Positions 25,266-35,876 are shown, numbered from the stretch's first letter. The stretch is DNA of 64,000 nt from an uncultured Ruminococcus sp. (GCA_900315975.1 ONBA01000010.1:1-64000), one strand, 5' to 3'. The notes: generated by a model from the sequence alone, not told the origin. Made by a program: numbers and translations.

Positions 25266-26264
25266 ATGAACGATAATTCAGGCGGACTCTCTCCGCGTCA
25301 GGCAAAAAAACAGCGTATGAGGTCGATGACTCCGGAAGAGCGGAGTTACCTCAGACGCAATGCTTTCGCAGAGAAGGCATGGAAATTCTTCCGGACCGTG
25401 ATACTCTGCGGACTCAGCTTTGTTATACTGTATCCGCTGATTTACATGGTTAGCTGTGCATTCCGTGAGCGTCAGGATATGACTGACCCGACTGTTATGT
25501 GGATACCGCGACATTTCACTCTCGATATTCTGCGCGAGACTATCGACGCTATGGACCTTTGGAAGACTCTGAAAGATACCCTTGTGCTGAATATCGGCTG
25601 TTCACTGGTTCAGGTGGTGTCGTGTGCGATAACCGGATACGGCTTTGCAAGGTTTAAATTCCGCGGAAGCAAGCTTTTGTTCGGTATTGTCATACTCATG
25701 ATAATAGTGCCGACTCAGATAATAGCGATACCCCTTTATACTCTTTTCCGCAACTTCGGTATACGCGGTATTTTTACCGTTAACCTCATAAATACACCGT
25801 GGACCATGTACCTGCCTGCACTCACCGGAAACGGTATACGCTCAGGACTGATGATACTGATATTCCGTCAGTTTTTCCGCGGTTTGCCGAAGGAACTTGA
25901 AGATGCCGCATATATTGACGGATGCGGACCATTCATGACGTTTGTACGTGTCATGATACCGAATGCAGGTTCGGCATTCCTGACTGTTTTTCTGTTTTCG
26001 GTCGTGTGGTACTGGAACGACTATTATGTAAGTTCTACTTTCCTTGACGACTCAAAGACAGTTTCGCTGATGCTGAAAAGTCTCGATTCGATATTAAAGA
26101 CGAGGATATTCAACTCGCCGACTGCTGATATACCGCCGCGCGAGCAGATAGTCTGGAAGGAAGCCGGTTGCCTGCTTTCAATTAGTCCGCTTCTTGTGAT
26201 GTATCTTTTTTTGCAGAAGTACTTCACTGAAGGAATTGCACGTTCGGGAATAACCGGAATATAA
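25266..26264 (+). CDS. carbohydrate ABC transporter permease, MalG type (pair 2)
   Basis: A 332-residue permease, last gene of the unit. A basic cytosolic N-terminus (RQAKKQRMRSMTPEERSYLR) precedes six membrane segments. The docking loop is DAAYIDGCGPFMTFVRVMIP and the C-terminus is QKYFTEGIARSGITGI. The ATG at 25266 follows AAGGAGGG; the open frame extends to 25218. A strong hairpin terminates the unit directly afterwards. Having two permease pairs with one binding protein and no ATPase is unusual. Confidence 0.93.
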   Translation: MNDNSGGLSPRQAKKQRMRSMTPEERSYLRRNAFAEKAWKFFRTVILCGLSFVILYPLIYMVSCAFRERQDMTDPTVMWIPRHFTLDILRETIDAMDLWKTLKDTLVLNIGCSLVQVVSCAITGYGFARFKFRGSKLLFGIVILMIIVPTQIIAIPLYTLFRNFGIRGIFTVNLINTPWTMYLPALTGNGIRSGLMILIFRQFFRGLPKELEDAAYIDGCGPFMTFVRVMIPNAGSAFLTVFLFSVVWYWNDYYVSSTFLDDSKTVSLMLKSLDSILKTRIFNSPTADIPPREQIVWKEAGCLLSISPLLVMYLFLQKYFTEGIARSGITGI

Positions 26265-26318
26265 AGGCAACACCGCACAAAGCCCGCCTGAAGGCTTTGT
26301 GCGGTATTGCCTAAAATT
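26265..26318 (+). terminator. terminator of the ABC/DUF5696 unit
   Basis: Long hairpin AGGCAAcACCGCACAAAGCC...GGCTTTGTGCGGTaTTGCCT followed by AAAATTTTT. Confidence 0.92.
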
Positions 26319-26321
26319 TTT

Positions 26322-26390
26322 GTAGGGACGCGCATTGTGCGTCCGCATGACAGATGCATATGGCTTCGGACTACTAATGGTCGTCCCTGC
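26322..26390. repeat. palindromic intergenic repeat element, ~69 bp
   Basis: Starts GTAGGGACGCGCATTGTGCG and ends with the inverted word CGTCCCTGC, framing GCATGACAGATGCATATGG. It shares its ends and the GTGACAGAT-like core with the element at 28135-28203 on the other side of groESL. Another palindrome of the family, GGGCGGATAATATCCGCCC followed by CTAC, is at 26437-26459. Confidence 0.75.
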
Positions 26391-26393
26391 AAA

Positions 26394-26433
26394 CAAAAAA
26401 AGGCGAACCCGAATAAATGGGTTCGCCTTTTTT
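26394..26433. terminator. bidirectional terminator at the groEL end
   Basis: AAAAAAAGGCGAACCC...GGGTTCGCCTTTTTT, symmetrical and flanked by A and T runs. It serves groEL on the minus strand and any read-through from the plus strand. Confidence 0.9.
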
Positions 26434-26477
26434 GGCGGGCGGATAATATCCGCCCCTACATAAATTCGTAATCGGAA

Positions 26478-28205
<1,728 letters not shown>

Positions 28206-28267
28206 TTAAAAGTCTGAACGTAAATGCATATCCGGAACGTCGAGGCGGCGTTCTCTACATTTGTTGT

Positions 28268-28601
<334 letters not shown>

Positions 28602-28605
28602 TTAT

Positions 28606-28633
28606 ATTTTACCACCTTTTTCTAATAAATCAA
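28606..28633 (-). promoter_or_regulatory. groESL promoter
   Basis: Minus-strand TTGATT (28633-28628), a 16-bp spacer and TAAAAT (28611-28606), directly upstream of CIRCE. Confidence 0.7.
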
Positions 28634-28752
28634 GACTATTCTCGAAACTTTCACAAATTTTGTTATTCTGCACAAATATCGCGCGGTACTGTTGAAATAT
28701 GGTGACGCAAGAGCAGAGAGAGCATTCCCAGCCGCTGTACAGTACTAATCCA

Positions 28753-28781
28753 TTGACTTTGTGCCGTTTAGGTGCTATAAT
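28753..28781 (+). promoter_or_regulatory. promoter of the zinc-ribbon protein gene
   Basis: TTGACT (28753-28758), a 17-bp spacer and TATAAT (28776-28781), 30 bp before the start codon. Confidence 0.75.
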
Positions 28782-28810
28782 ACATATATATCATCTACGG
28801 AGGTTCAGAT

Positions 28811-29521
28811 ATGCCTATTGTTTCAGCTATATGTCCGTCGTGCTCGGCTCCGCTCGAGGTCGATAACAAGACCGAAGCCGGCGTTTGTAAATTCTGCGGA
28901 AATGCTTTCATAACCGAAAAAGCTATCAACAACTTTAACATAAAGTATGAGGTCAAAGCCGATAACGTTATTATCAGCAATAATGTCTCTATGGAGACTC
29001 TGCTTGAGCGTGAAGCGGTACTGACGAGACTTAAGGAAATCTCCAAGCTCAATGAACTCTATGAGGAAATGGTAAAGAATTATCCCAAGCGCTATGAGGG
29101 CTGGTGGGGCAAGCTTATCATTTATACCCAAAATTTCACGTCTGTTAGTGCAGATAAGAAAAGGGTGGACAAGTGGTACGCTTTCGTTAAAGAGTGCGCT
29201 CCTGCTGACGTTCTGCCAAAGCTTGAAAAGAAATACAATACCTTTGTGCTCGGTCTGATGAAGCGTGAACTGGATAATCAGAAAGCTGACATCGAAAGAC
29301 TGAATGATGTGATAAATGATGAAAAAACAGAAGCTGAACGCAACATACAGGGAGCTAAGAATTCCCGGAATAATGAGATAAGAAGGATACTGCTCTTCGC
29401 TGTCGGAATGATTTTCTGTGTTATCGGAACTCTCTGGAGCAAGTCGATCATTGATAGGTACTGGGAGACGGATTCTGAGCTTGTTCCGAAATGGGCGTAT
29501 TCATCCTTGTTTTGGTCATAG
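28811..29521 (+). CDS. zinc-ribbon membrane protein (apparently truncated by frameshift)
   Basis: A 236-residue protein with an N-terminal zinc ribbon (CPSCSAPLEV then CKFCGNAF, four Cys), a middle region with helical, charged sequence (residues 60-185, the end coiled-coil-like), and a membrane helix at about 196-212 (ILLFAVGMIFCVIGTLW). The last ten residues (WAYSSLFWS) look out of place. Shifting by one base at about 29491 continues into a second membrane helix, and a second shift near 29590 into a charged coiled coil ending at 29723. I think the intact gene spans 28811-29723. GGAGG precedes the ATG. Function unknown. Confidence 0.75.
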   Translation: MPIVSAICPSCSAPLEVDNKTEAGVCKFCGNAFITEKAINNFNIKYEVKADNVIISNNVSMETLLEREAVLTRLKEISKLNELYEEMVKNYPKRYEGWWGKLIIYTQNFTSVSADKKRVDKWYAFVKECAPADVLPKLEKKYNTFVLGLMKRELDNQKADIERLNDVINDEKTEAERNIQGAKNSRNNEIRRILLFAVGMIFCVIGTLWSKSIIDRYWETDSELVPKWAYSSLFWS

Positions 29522-29723
29522 TATTTATTGTACTTGGATACTTTTTCTTCAAGACACAAGAATTTTCAGATCTGTTTACGTTCTTCTACATAAGCGGCGT
29601 AAAGAAAAGCTTGCTGACGCTCAGGAACAATACGACAGGCAGTATAAGGAAAAAAGCGGGATCTTACAGCAGACAGAGGCAAATATAAATGCCTTTATAC
29701 AGGAAAAAGAACTTACGGAATAA
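29491..29723 (+). pseudogene. out-of-frame remainder of the zinc-ribbon protein
   Basis: Two successive -1 shifts join this to the preceding gene: frame 29491 onward reads MGVFILVLVIVFIVLGYFFF (a membrane helix), and from about 29592 the third frame reads KRRKEKLADAQEQYDRQYKE (a coiled coil) to the stop at 29721-29723. A single missing A in the CCGAAATGGG run and another in ATAAGCGG would restore one open frame. Either the gene has decayed or the assembly has two short-run errors. Confidence 0.6.
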
Positions 29724-29729
29724 ACTGTT

Positions 29730-29770
29730 CAGGCGGATAAAGGATTAACCCTTTTATCCGCCTGCTTTTT
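29730..29770. terminator. bidirectional terminator
   Basis: CAGGCGGATAAA...TTTATCCGCCTG hairpin followed by CTTTTTATT, shared by the zinc-ribbon gene and the convergent dpaB. Confidence 0.88.
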
Positions 29771-30368
29771 ATTCTCCGGTCTTGTGGTATATTATCGGAC
29801 GAAGCTGAACTCCGCGAAGTGCCGCCGAAACTGCCTGCGGAAGCATTTCAAATTCCGCCACGAGAGAAGCGGGTTTCTTTTCGATATCGTCCTGTAGCAT
29901 TGGCACGAAGTAGTAGTTTTTACGGTTGAAGAGTTCGCCGATATTCTTTGCCGAGGCAAGAAGTGAATCGTTTGACGCGATAGCAAGTACGACAGGTCTG
30001 CCGCCGCGCAGATGCGACTTTACAGCCATAGTTGCCGCAGAATCGGTGATTCCTGCCGCAAGCTTTGCCGCTGTGTTTGAGGTGCACGGAGAAACTACCA
30101 TGATGTCGGTCAAATTCTTCGGACCGATAGGTTCAGCACCGTCGATTGAGGTTATGACCTCTTTACCGCATATATCGCTGAAACGCTTGACATTGTCCTC
30201 GCCGGACCCGAAACGTGTCGATATACCGGCGGCATTTTCCGACATTACCGGCAGAAGTTCCGCTCCCATGGCTATAAGGCGTTCAGCCTGCCGGAAACTC
30301 CGTTCAAATGTGCAGTATGAGCCTGTCATAACGTAGCCTATGCGGATACCGCTGAAACTCTCATTCAT
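29769..30368 (-). CDS. dpaB: dipicolinate synthase subunit B
   Basis: A 199-residue flavoprotein-like subunit of dipicolinate synthase (also called SpoVFB), which makes the spore-core compound dipicolinic acid in the mother cell. It shows GYVMTGSYCTFERS, TDIMVVSPCTSNTAAKLAAG and MAVKSHLRGGRPVVLAIASND, the family's landmarks. The ATG at 30368 is favoured since GGGGTGAG precedes it; an in-frame GTG at 30377 lies too close to that site. It overlaps dpaA by 8 bp. Confidence 0.95.
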   Translation of the reverse strand: MNESFSGIRIGYVMTGSYCTFERSFRQAERLIAMGAELLPVMSENAAGISTRFGSGEDNVKRFSDICGKEVITSIDGAEPIGPKNLTDIMVVSPCTSNTAAKLAAGITDSAATMAVKSHLRGGRPVVLAIASNDSLLASAKNIGELFNRKNYYFVPMLQDDIEKKPASLVAEFEMLPQAVSAALRGVQLRPIIYHKTGE

Positions 30369-31215
30369 TGAACTCACCCCTTTCTGCGAGTATGCCTGCG
30401 ACTGTTTCGGCGACTATCTTTCCTGCACTCACCGGACAACTCTTGCCCGGCAGTCCCAGTGCCCATACAGCTTTTCTGCCAAGGTCTGCGGCGGCTTCAA
30501 AGTCGATACCGCCGGGACGCGATGCAAGGTCTATGAAAAGGGTATTACTGCCGCTTTTTGTGAGCATCTCCCTGTCAAAGACGAGTTCGGGCGCAGTATT
30601 CAACACAAGGGCATAGTCACTGTTGAAATCTTTCATTCTCACAGGTCTAACGCCGTGAAGCCGTACATTTGCGGCAGCCTTTCTGCTGCGTACAGCTACA
30701 GTTATATCAGCGCCGAAGCCTTTGAGGATTTCCGTGAGGGCAGTACCGATACGTCCCATTCCGACTATCAGCACAGGCAGTCCGCTGAGCGTGACAGGAA
30801 GTTCCTCAAGTGCGAGACGTATCGCTCCCTCAGCAGTAGGGACAGCGTTGCAAAGCTGAAAATCCTCGCGGTCGGAGTAAGAGATTATCTCATGGTCAGG
30901 GAATAATTCAGAAAGGCGCGTGTCCTTCCTGCCTGTGAGGACTACCGCCCCTTTTTGCAGCATTCCTGCCGTTTCCTCTGCGCTGATACTGCCGGAAAAG
31001 CATGGTGTATTGACGAGTCCGTCATCATTCAGCGGAGGCACAGGAAGTACAAGACAGCCGTACTTCCTGCCGCTGTCAGCAGTCGGAATAACGTCAGGGA
31101 CAAGTTCATCATCGAATCCGGTCACTGCGACCGCGAATCTATCGGCAAGCCGCTCTGCACAGAACAACTGCCGCATATCGCCGCCGGCGATAAGTATATC
31201 TGTTTTATTATTCAT
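30361..31215 (-). CDS. dpaA: dipicolinate synthase subunit A
   Basis: A 284-residue NAD(P)-binding subunit of dipicolinate synthase (SpoVFA). It has a Rossmann motif VLIVGMGRIGTAL near the middle and the N-terminal DILIAGGDMRQLFCAERLA. Forms the enzyme with DpaB. ATG 31215 has GGAG 6 bp upstream; the frame opens at 31227. A CATATAATG word (31267-31259) lies upstream and could be part of a sporulation-sigma -10 element, but I did not find a convincing -35. The gene pair indicates spore formation. Confidence 0.94.
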   Translation of the reverse strand: MNNKTDILIAGGDMRQLFCAERLADRFAVAVTGFDDELVPDVIPTADSGRKYGCLVLPVPPLNDDGLVNTPCFSGSISAEETAGMLQKGAVVLTGRKDTRLSELFPDHEIISYSDREDFQLCNAVPTAEGAIRLALEELPVTLSGLPVLIVGMGRIGTALTEILKGFGADITVAVRSRKAAANVRLHGVRPVRMKDFNSDYALVLNTAPELVFDREMLTKSGSNTLFIDLASRPGGIDFEAAADLGRKAVWALGLPGKSCPVSAGKIVAETVAGILAERGEFNE

Positions 31216-31327
31216 ACTATTCTCCATTCTGTAAAAATAATGAGTTATATGCTCGCTACATTATATGAAAACATCGTCGGTTTGGTGTGCGGCTGAACAT
31301 TGAATGGTACATATTCCCTGCCGACCA

Positions 31328-31356
31328 TTGCATTTTTCATATATATGTGGTATAAT
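31328..31356 (+). promoter_or_regulatory. promoter of the RING/zinc-ribbon membrane protein gene
   Basis: TTGCAT (31328-31333), a 17-bp spacer and TATAAT (31351-31356), 32 bp before the start codon. Confidence 0.6.
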
Positions 31357-31388
31357 ATAAAAAAGCAAAGTGCTGAGAGGTATTATAT

Positions 31389-32348
31389 ATGGACTTTATC
31401 GGAGAAAAATGCGTTTGCTGTGGTGAGATTTTCAAGGAGGACGACGATATCGTTGTTTGTCCGCAGTGTGGCTCACCTCATCACAGAGCCTGCTATAAGG
31501 CTGAAAACAGGTGCGCAAACGAATCATGGCACGCAGAGGGTAGGTCGTGGGAAAAGACTGCGGCAAAGTCTGCTGAGGCTGATTTACAAGAAGAATATGC
31601 AGGCAAAGAGTGTCCGCTCTGTCACTGCATGAATGCCGGAGACGCTGAGGTCTGCGAAAACTGCGGAGTGTCCCTTGACGGTGTTGAAAGCATGAAAAAA
31701 GCTTCTCCCGAAAAGGACGTGCCGCCTTTCGGAGTACCGCGTCCGTACCTCGGATTCGACCCGAATGAGGACATGGGCGGTGCAACTCTCAAAGACGTTT
31801 CCGATTTTGTACGTACCAATACGATTTATTATATTCCGATTTTCAAGCGTATGAAGGACACCGGAAGAAGTATTTCGTTCAACCTCATCAGCTTTATTTT
31901 CCCGCCGCTCTATTTTGCTAACCGTAGAATGTGGTTCTGGGCGATATTTTCGGTGATAATAAGTGCACTTCTCTCACTTCCGTTTGCGATAAGTTACCTC
32001 GCGGCAGACGGTCTCGAAAATGGCTATAATCTCTTTTCCGCGGAAATAACTGAGTATATCTATGCGAACAGGGTGATGCTCTCGAATATTGTTGACGTCT
32101 GCAATTTCTCCGATATGCTGATACGCATACTGTTCTGTCTGTTCAGCAATAAGCTGTATTACCGCTTTGCACTGAAATCTGTGAAGAAGATACGTGCACG
32201 GAGCGGCAATGAAAAGAACAGCGCCGAAATCGCATTTGCAGGCGGCGTAAAGCCGCTGAATTCACTGCTTATAATGATAATATCAGTAGCACTGTCGTTT
32301 GTATCAGTGTATTTGACTATACAGATACTCGGAATGATAACATTATGA
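31389..32348 (+). CDS. membrane protein with RING-like and zinc-ribbon domains
   Basis: A 319-residue protein. The first 60 residues hold a RING-like cysteine/histidine set (CVCC, CPQCGSPHHRACY, NRCANESWH) of the prokaryotic RING type. Residues about 78-98 hold a zinc ribbon (CPLCHCMN, CENCG). From about 160 there are four or more hydrophobic segments with SFIFPPLYFANRRMWFWAI, resembling the DUF2628 membrane region. Such proteins occur in Clostridia without a known role; a link to ubiquitin-like chemistry is not implied. No adjacent gene on the strand. Confidence 0.82.
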   Translation: MDFIGEKCVCCGEIFKEDDDIVVCPQCGSPHHRACYKAENRCANESWHAEGRSWEKTAAKSAEADLQEEYAGKECPLCHCMNAGDAEVCENCGVSLDGVESMKKASPEKDVPPFGVPRPYLGFDPNEDMGGATLKDVSDFVRTNTIYYIPIFKRMKDTGRSISFNLISFIFPPLYFANRRMWFWAIFSVIISALLSLPFAISYLAADGLENGYNLFSAEITEYIYANRVMLSNIVDVCNFSDMLIRILFCLFSNKLYYRFALKSVKKIRARSGNEKNSAEIAFAGGVKPLNSLLIMIISVALSFVSVYLTIQILGMITL

Positions 32349-32380
32349 AAAAAGCCAAAGGATTATCCTTTGGCTTTTTT
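32348..32380. terminator. bidirectional terminator
   Basis: AAAAAAGCCAAAGG...CCTTTGGCTTTTTT, between the convergent RING protein gene and uvrC. Confidence 0.92.
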
Positions 32381-32395
32381 GCCGTAACGGCAATG

Positions 32396-34219
32396 TTACA
32401 TACGCTGTATAACGTCCCACAATTCCTTGGCGGTTTCAAGGTTTATACCTGCGACTGCGGCAAGTTCTTCGGGAGTTGCCCTGAGCAGATTTGTCTTGGT
32501 CTTGTACTTTATCATTATCTTAGCCGCTTTTTTCTCGCCTACACCTTTGACTGTAAGAAGTTCAGAGCTGTAGGTCTTTTTCTTATGTTTCTGATGCATG
32601 AAGCTGACTGAGTAGCGGTGAACTTCGTCCTGTATGCAGGTTACGAGGTCGAATACGGCGCGGAGATTGTTTATTTGTATTTCACGACCGCCTGTAGCTA
32701 TTGCGCGGGTACGGTGCTTGTCGTCCTTGACCATGCCGAAAAGGGGGATATCGAGACCGAGTTCTTTCAGCAGGGGAGCTACCGCGTGTACGTGACCTGT
32801 GCCGCCGTCGAGGAGTATCAGGTCGGGAGTGCGGTTGAAATACTCGTCGCCGTCCTGATTCACGATGTGAGTGAGTCTGCGGCGCAGTACCTCACGCATA
32901 CTGCCGTAGTCATTCTGAAGCTCCTGCTCTTTTATGTTGAATCGTTTGTATGCCTTTTTCAGGGGTCTGCCGTTCTCGAATACTACCATTCCCGCAACCA
33001 TCGACTCCGACGAAAGATTTGAGATATCATATGCTTCGATGTACTTCGGCGGACGCGCAAGTCCGAGACTTTTTCCGAGCTGTTCAAGTGCGATGACCTC
33101 TTTTCCGGTGCGGTCACTCCGTAAAGCCGCGTATTCCGCAGAGTTGCTTTTGGCAAGACGCATAAGTTCCGGCAGACGTCCTCTCTGCGGCTGATGAAGC
33201 TTAACATTTCTGCCTGCCTGCTGAGAGAGCATACGCTCGATTAGTTCGTAGTCGTCGGGGAGATGGTCAACGGTCACGGTGCGCGGAATATCTGTCCTGC
33301 CGTGGTAATACTGCGCGAGGAAAAGACTGAGGATATCCTCGCCGCTGTCGCTCTTGCTGAACTCAAAAACTGCCTTGTCATAGAGTCTGTCCTCGCGGTA
33401 CATGAGTACAGAGATTATAATTCCGTCGTAGGCTTCGGCGATACCGATAACGTCGGTTGAATCGACTCCGTGGCTGATAATCTTCTGCTTCTCGGAAGCC
33501 TTTTTGACTGCGTTTATCCTGTCGCGGAGCATTGCCGCCTTCTCGAATTCGAGATTTTCAGCGGCTTCTGTCATCTCTTTTTCCATGCGCTCTACCGACT
33601 GTGCACTTCCTGAGCGTATGAATTCTACAGCCTGCCGGACGGTGTCGTTGTAGGTCTCTTTGTCGATTTTTCCGCGGCACACTCCCATGCACAGCTTGAT
33701 GTGATAATTCAGACACGGACGCTCTTTACGGAAATCCTGCGGAAAACGTCTGCGGCACGTAGGAAGCATAAACACGCGGTTTGCTTCGTCTACGGCTTCT
33801 TTGGTGATGAATCCGCTCATGTACGGACCGAGATAAGTTCCGCCTGCCTGAGTATTTTTCTCGTTTGTTATACGAGGGTAGTCCTCATCGGAAATGCGTA
33901 TATAGTGGTAACCCTTGTCGTCCTTGAGCAGGATATTGTACTTCGGCTTGTGCTGTTTTATAAGACTGCACTCAAGAAGCAGAGCCTCGTATTCACTGTC
34001 AACGACGATATAGTCATAGTCGAAAACATTCGATACCATTGCCGCAACTTTCGGGGTATGGTCGGGATTTTCGCGGAAATAGCTCGTCACGCGGTTTTTA
34101 AGGTTCTTAGCCTTGCCGATATATATAATAGCATTTTCCTTGTTTTTCATGAGGTAAACTCCGGGAGACGTGGTCAGCTTCGAGGTTTTTTCACGAAGAT
34201 AGGGGAGTCTTGGATTCAT
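32396..34219 (-). CDS. uvrC: excinuclease ABC subunit C
   Basis: A 607-residue nucleotide-excision-repair nuclease, full length. Domain order: GIY-YIG nuclease at the N-terminus (SPGVYLMKN, IIYIGKAKNL) for the 3' cut, a cysteine cluster (residues 155-180), UVR domain (EFEKAAMLRDRI), RNase H-like domain with DGG (LILLDGGTGH) for the 5' cut, and helix-hairpin-helix repeats at the C-terminus (VKGVGEKKAAK). Its ATG overlaps the stop of the upstream decarboxylase-family gene by 4 bp, and the transcript may come from the SOS-boxed promoter at 36181-36209. Confidence 0.98.
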   Translation of the reverse strand: MNPRLPYLREKTSKLTTSPGVYLMKNKENAIIYIGKAKNLKNRVTSYFRENPDHTPKVAAMVSNVFDYDYIVVDSEYEALLLECSLIKQHKPKYNILLKDDKGYHYIRISDEDYPRITNEKNTQAGGTYLGPYMSGFITKEAVDEANRVFMLPTCRRRFPQDFRKERPCLNYHIKLCMGVCRGKIDKETYNDTVRQAVEFIRSGSAQSVERMEKEMTEAAENLEFEKAAMLRDRINAVKKASEKQKIISHGVDSTDVIGIAEAYDGIIISVLMYREDRLYDKAVFEFSKSDSGEDILSLFLAQYYHGRTDIPRTVTVDHLPDDYELIERMLSQQAGRNVKLHQPQRGRLPELMRLAKSNSAEYAALRSDRTGKEVIALEQLGKSLGLARPPKYIEAYDISNLSSESMVAGMVVFENGRPLKKAYKRFNIKEQELQNDYGSMREVLRRRLTHIVNQDGDEYFNRTPDLILLDGGTGHVHAVAPLLKELGLDIPLFGMVKDDKHRTRAIATGGREIQINNLRAVFDLVTCIQDEVHRYSVSFMHQKHKKKTYSSELLTVKGVGEKKAAKIMIKYKTKTNLLRATPEELAAVAGINLETAKELWDVIQRM

Positions 34220-35544
34220 GGCAGTTTCCTTTCAGCTACGGCTAAAACAGTGGATATGCCGTAACGTTTGAATGTTTCTATGCAGGCGCGGTCGATTACT
34301 TCTCCGCTTGCGGCAATGGGTACAGCCGGCGGACAAGGTACCTTCACGGACGCGCATACGCGTCCCTCGGCTTCTTCGACCGGTATCTCTTCACACGGAG
34401 CAAATGCCGCCTGACGTATACTCATCGCCTTTTCGGGAAGCGGAAGTGAGAAATATTCACGGACCGGCGCTGACGTTTTTGCATCGCAGAGAGCATTTTC
34501 AAGCGCGGTATGAAGCTGTGCGTAGTCGTGAGAAGTGTTCATCGGCGACATAAGCAGTATTACGAGCGAGCTGTCCGCGTATTCGCACTCGGCACCATAA
34601 CGGCGGAGCATTTCAGCGAGACTGTTGCCGTCGAGACCGCTTTCCGCCGCCTTTATCGTGATGTGGAAAGGGTCACCTTCTGTGAATATCAGCCTGTCTG
34701 CAAAAGACTTGCGGAAGTCCTTTATATATCTGAGATTTGCCGATATATCGTCACGTATCTGCTCTGAGATGTACTTACAGCAGAGGTCGAGCGATGCCAT
34801 TATCAGGTACGACGGACTTGTTGAAGCAAACATACTCATGCATTGCCGCAGTATCTTCGCGTATCTCTCCGACGATGTGTGGAGCATTGCCGCACCGGTC
34901 AGTGCCGGCAGCATTTTATGTGCCGAATCACAGCAGATATCAGCACCGAGTGCGATGGGGTGGTGACTTTTCGGGAGAAAATGAAGATGTGCACCGTGGG
35001 CATTGTCTACAAGCAGGGGAGCTTTGTATTTGCGGCATATCGCGGAAATCCCGGTGATATCAGCCATTCTGCCTGTGTAGTCGGGCGAGGTGAGGTATAC
35101 ACAGGCATTTTCAGTTGACCTGAGCTTGTCCTCGACATCGTTGACAGAGATGTTTCCGGAGAGTATACCGTCCGTGTAATCGGGCATTATCCACTCAACA
35201 TCAAGGTCGAGAAGTGCCGCCGCATTGAGAAAGGCACGATGTACATTCCTCACGGCAATGACCTTTCTGCCCTCATACTTCATAGCCGCGAGCATTGCCT
35301 GTATGCACAGCGTAGAGCCTGCGGCGGAGTAAAACGTATCGGCAGTGCCGTAAAGCCGCGACATATTGCACTCGCTCTCACGGATAATGCCGTCGGCTTC
35401 AAAGAGACTGTCTGCACCGGCAATTTCAGTTATATCAAGTGCCGCGGCAGGAGCGCTCCCGCGCCCTTTGTGTCCGGGCATATGACATCGCAGGGTGTCA
35501 GAAGCGGCGTATTTTTCGAGAAAATCATATATTGGTGTATTCAT
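34216..35544 (-). CDS. short Orn/Lys/Arg decarboxylase-family PLP enzyme
   Basis: A 442-residue PLP-dependent fold-type I protein of the ornithine/lysine/arginine decarboxylase family. It has the MPGHKG opening motif, YGTADTFYSAAGST, the PLP aspartate in LLVDNAHGAH, and the PLP lysine in CDSAHKMLPALTG. It lacks the N-terminal wing domain of large inducible decarboxylases, as in YaaO-type proteins of Firmicutes. Substrate unknown. It follows the sigma-like gene by 29 bp and overlaps uvrC. Confidence 0.9.
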   Translation of the reverse strand: MNTPIYDFLEKYAASDTLRCHMPGHKGRGSAPAAALDITEIAGADSLFEADGIIRESECNMSRLYGTADTFYSAAGSTLCIQAMLAAMKYEGRKVIAVRNVHRAFLNAAALLDLDVEWIMPDYTDGILSGNISVNDVEDKLRSTENACVYLTSPDYTGRMADITGISAICRKYKAPLLVDNAHGAHLHFLPKSHHPIALGADICCDSAHKMLPALTGAAMLHTSSERYAKILRQCMSMFASTSPSYLIMASLDLCCKYISEQIRDDISANLRYIKDFRKSFADRLIFTEGDPFHITIKAAESGLDGNSLAEMLRRYGAECEYADSSLVILLMSPMNTSHDYAQLHTALENALCDAKTSAPVREYFSLPLPEKAMSIRQAAFAPCEEIPVEEAEGRVCASVKVPCPPAVPIAASGEVIDRACIETFKRYGISTVLAVAERKLP

Positions 35545-35573
35545 TTTTGTTACCTCATAATCAGCAAAATATT

Positions 35574-35876
35574 TTATATATAGTATTGCAGTATACGTAA
35601 CATTCTCAGCCGTGCTCGTGCCATTGCGGCGGATACTGCCTGCGGGCTCACTCCGAGCCGCTGTGAGATTTCTGTAGTATTTTCATTCTTAAAATAGTAT
35701 AGCATAATAATCTCCTTTTGTCTCGGAGTAAGCTCATTTTTTATAACATTTAACAGGATTCTTTTCAGATTTATTCTTGATGTACCGGTTTCGTCATCGC
35801 TTTCATGAAGTATCCTGCGGATATTCTTGTCGGCTTCACCGGTAAATGTATCAGAGTAGCTCTCACGAATCGGCAC
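35574..35876 (-). CDS. sigma-70 region 4-like protein, 100 aa
   Basis: A 100-residue protein whose C-terminal half is a sigma-region-4-like helix-turn-helix: LTPRQKEIIMLYYFKNENT then TEISQRLGVSPQAVSAAMARAR. No region 2 is present, so it cannot act as a normal sigma factor on its own. It may work as a DNA-binding regulator or with a partner. It overlaps the 77-aa coiled-coil gene by 14 bp, which makes a tightly coupled pair behind the SOS-boxed promoter. Similar short sigma-like genes also occur in phages and mobile elements. Confidence 0.85.
   Translation of the reverse strand: MPIRESYSDTFTGEADKNIRRILHESDDETGTSRINLKRILLNVIKNELTPRQKEIIMLYYFKNENTTEISQRLGVSPQAVSAAMARARLRMLRILQYYI

Noticed and set aside
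14598..26264. Horizontal transfer of the ABC/DUF5696 unit by composition
   Set aside because: By eye it uses more CGC/CGT-type words than neighbours, but I could not measure composition and saw no mobile-element borders.
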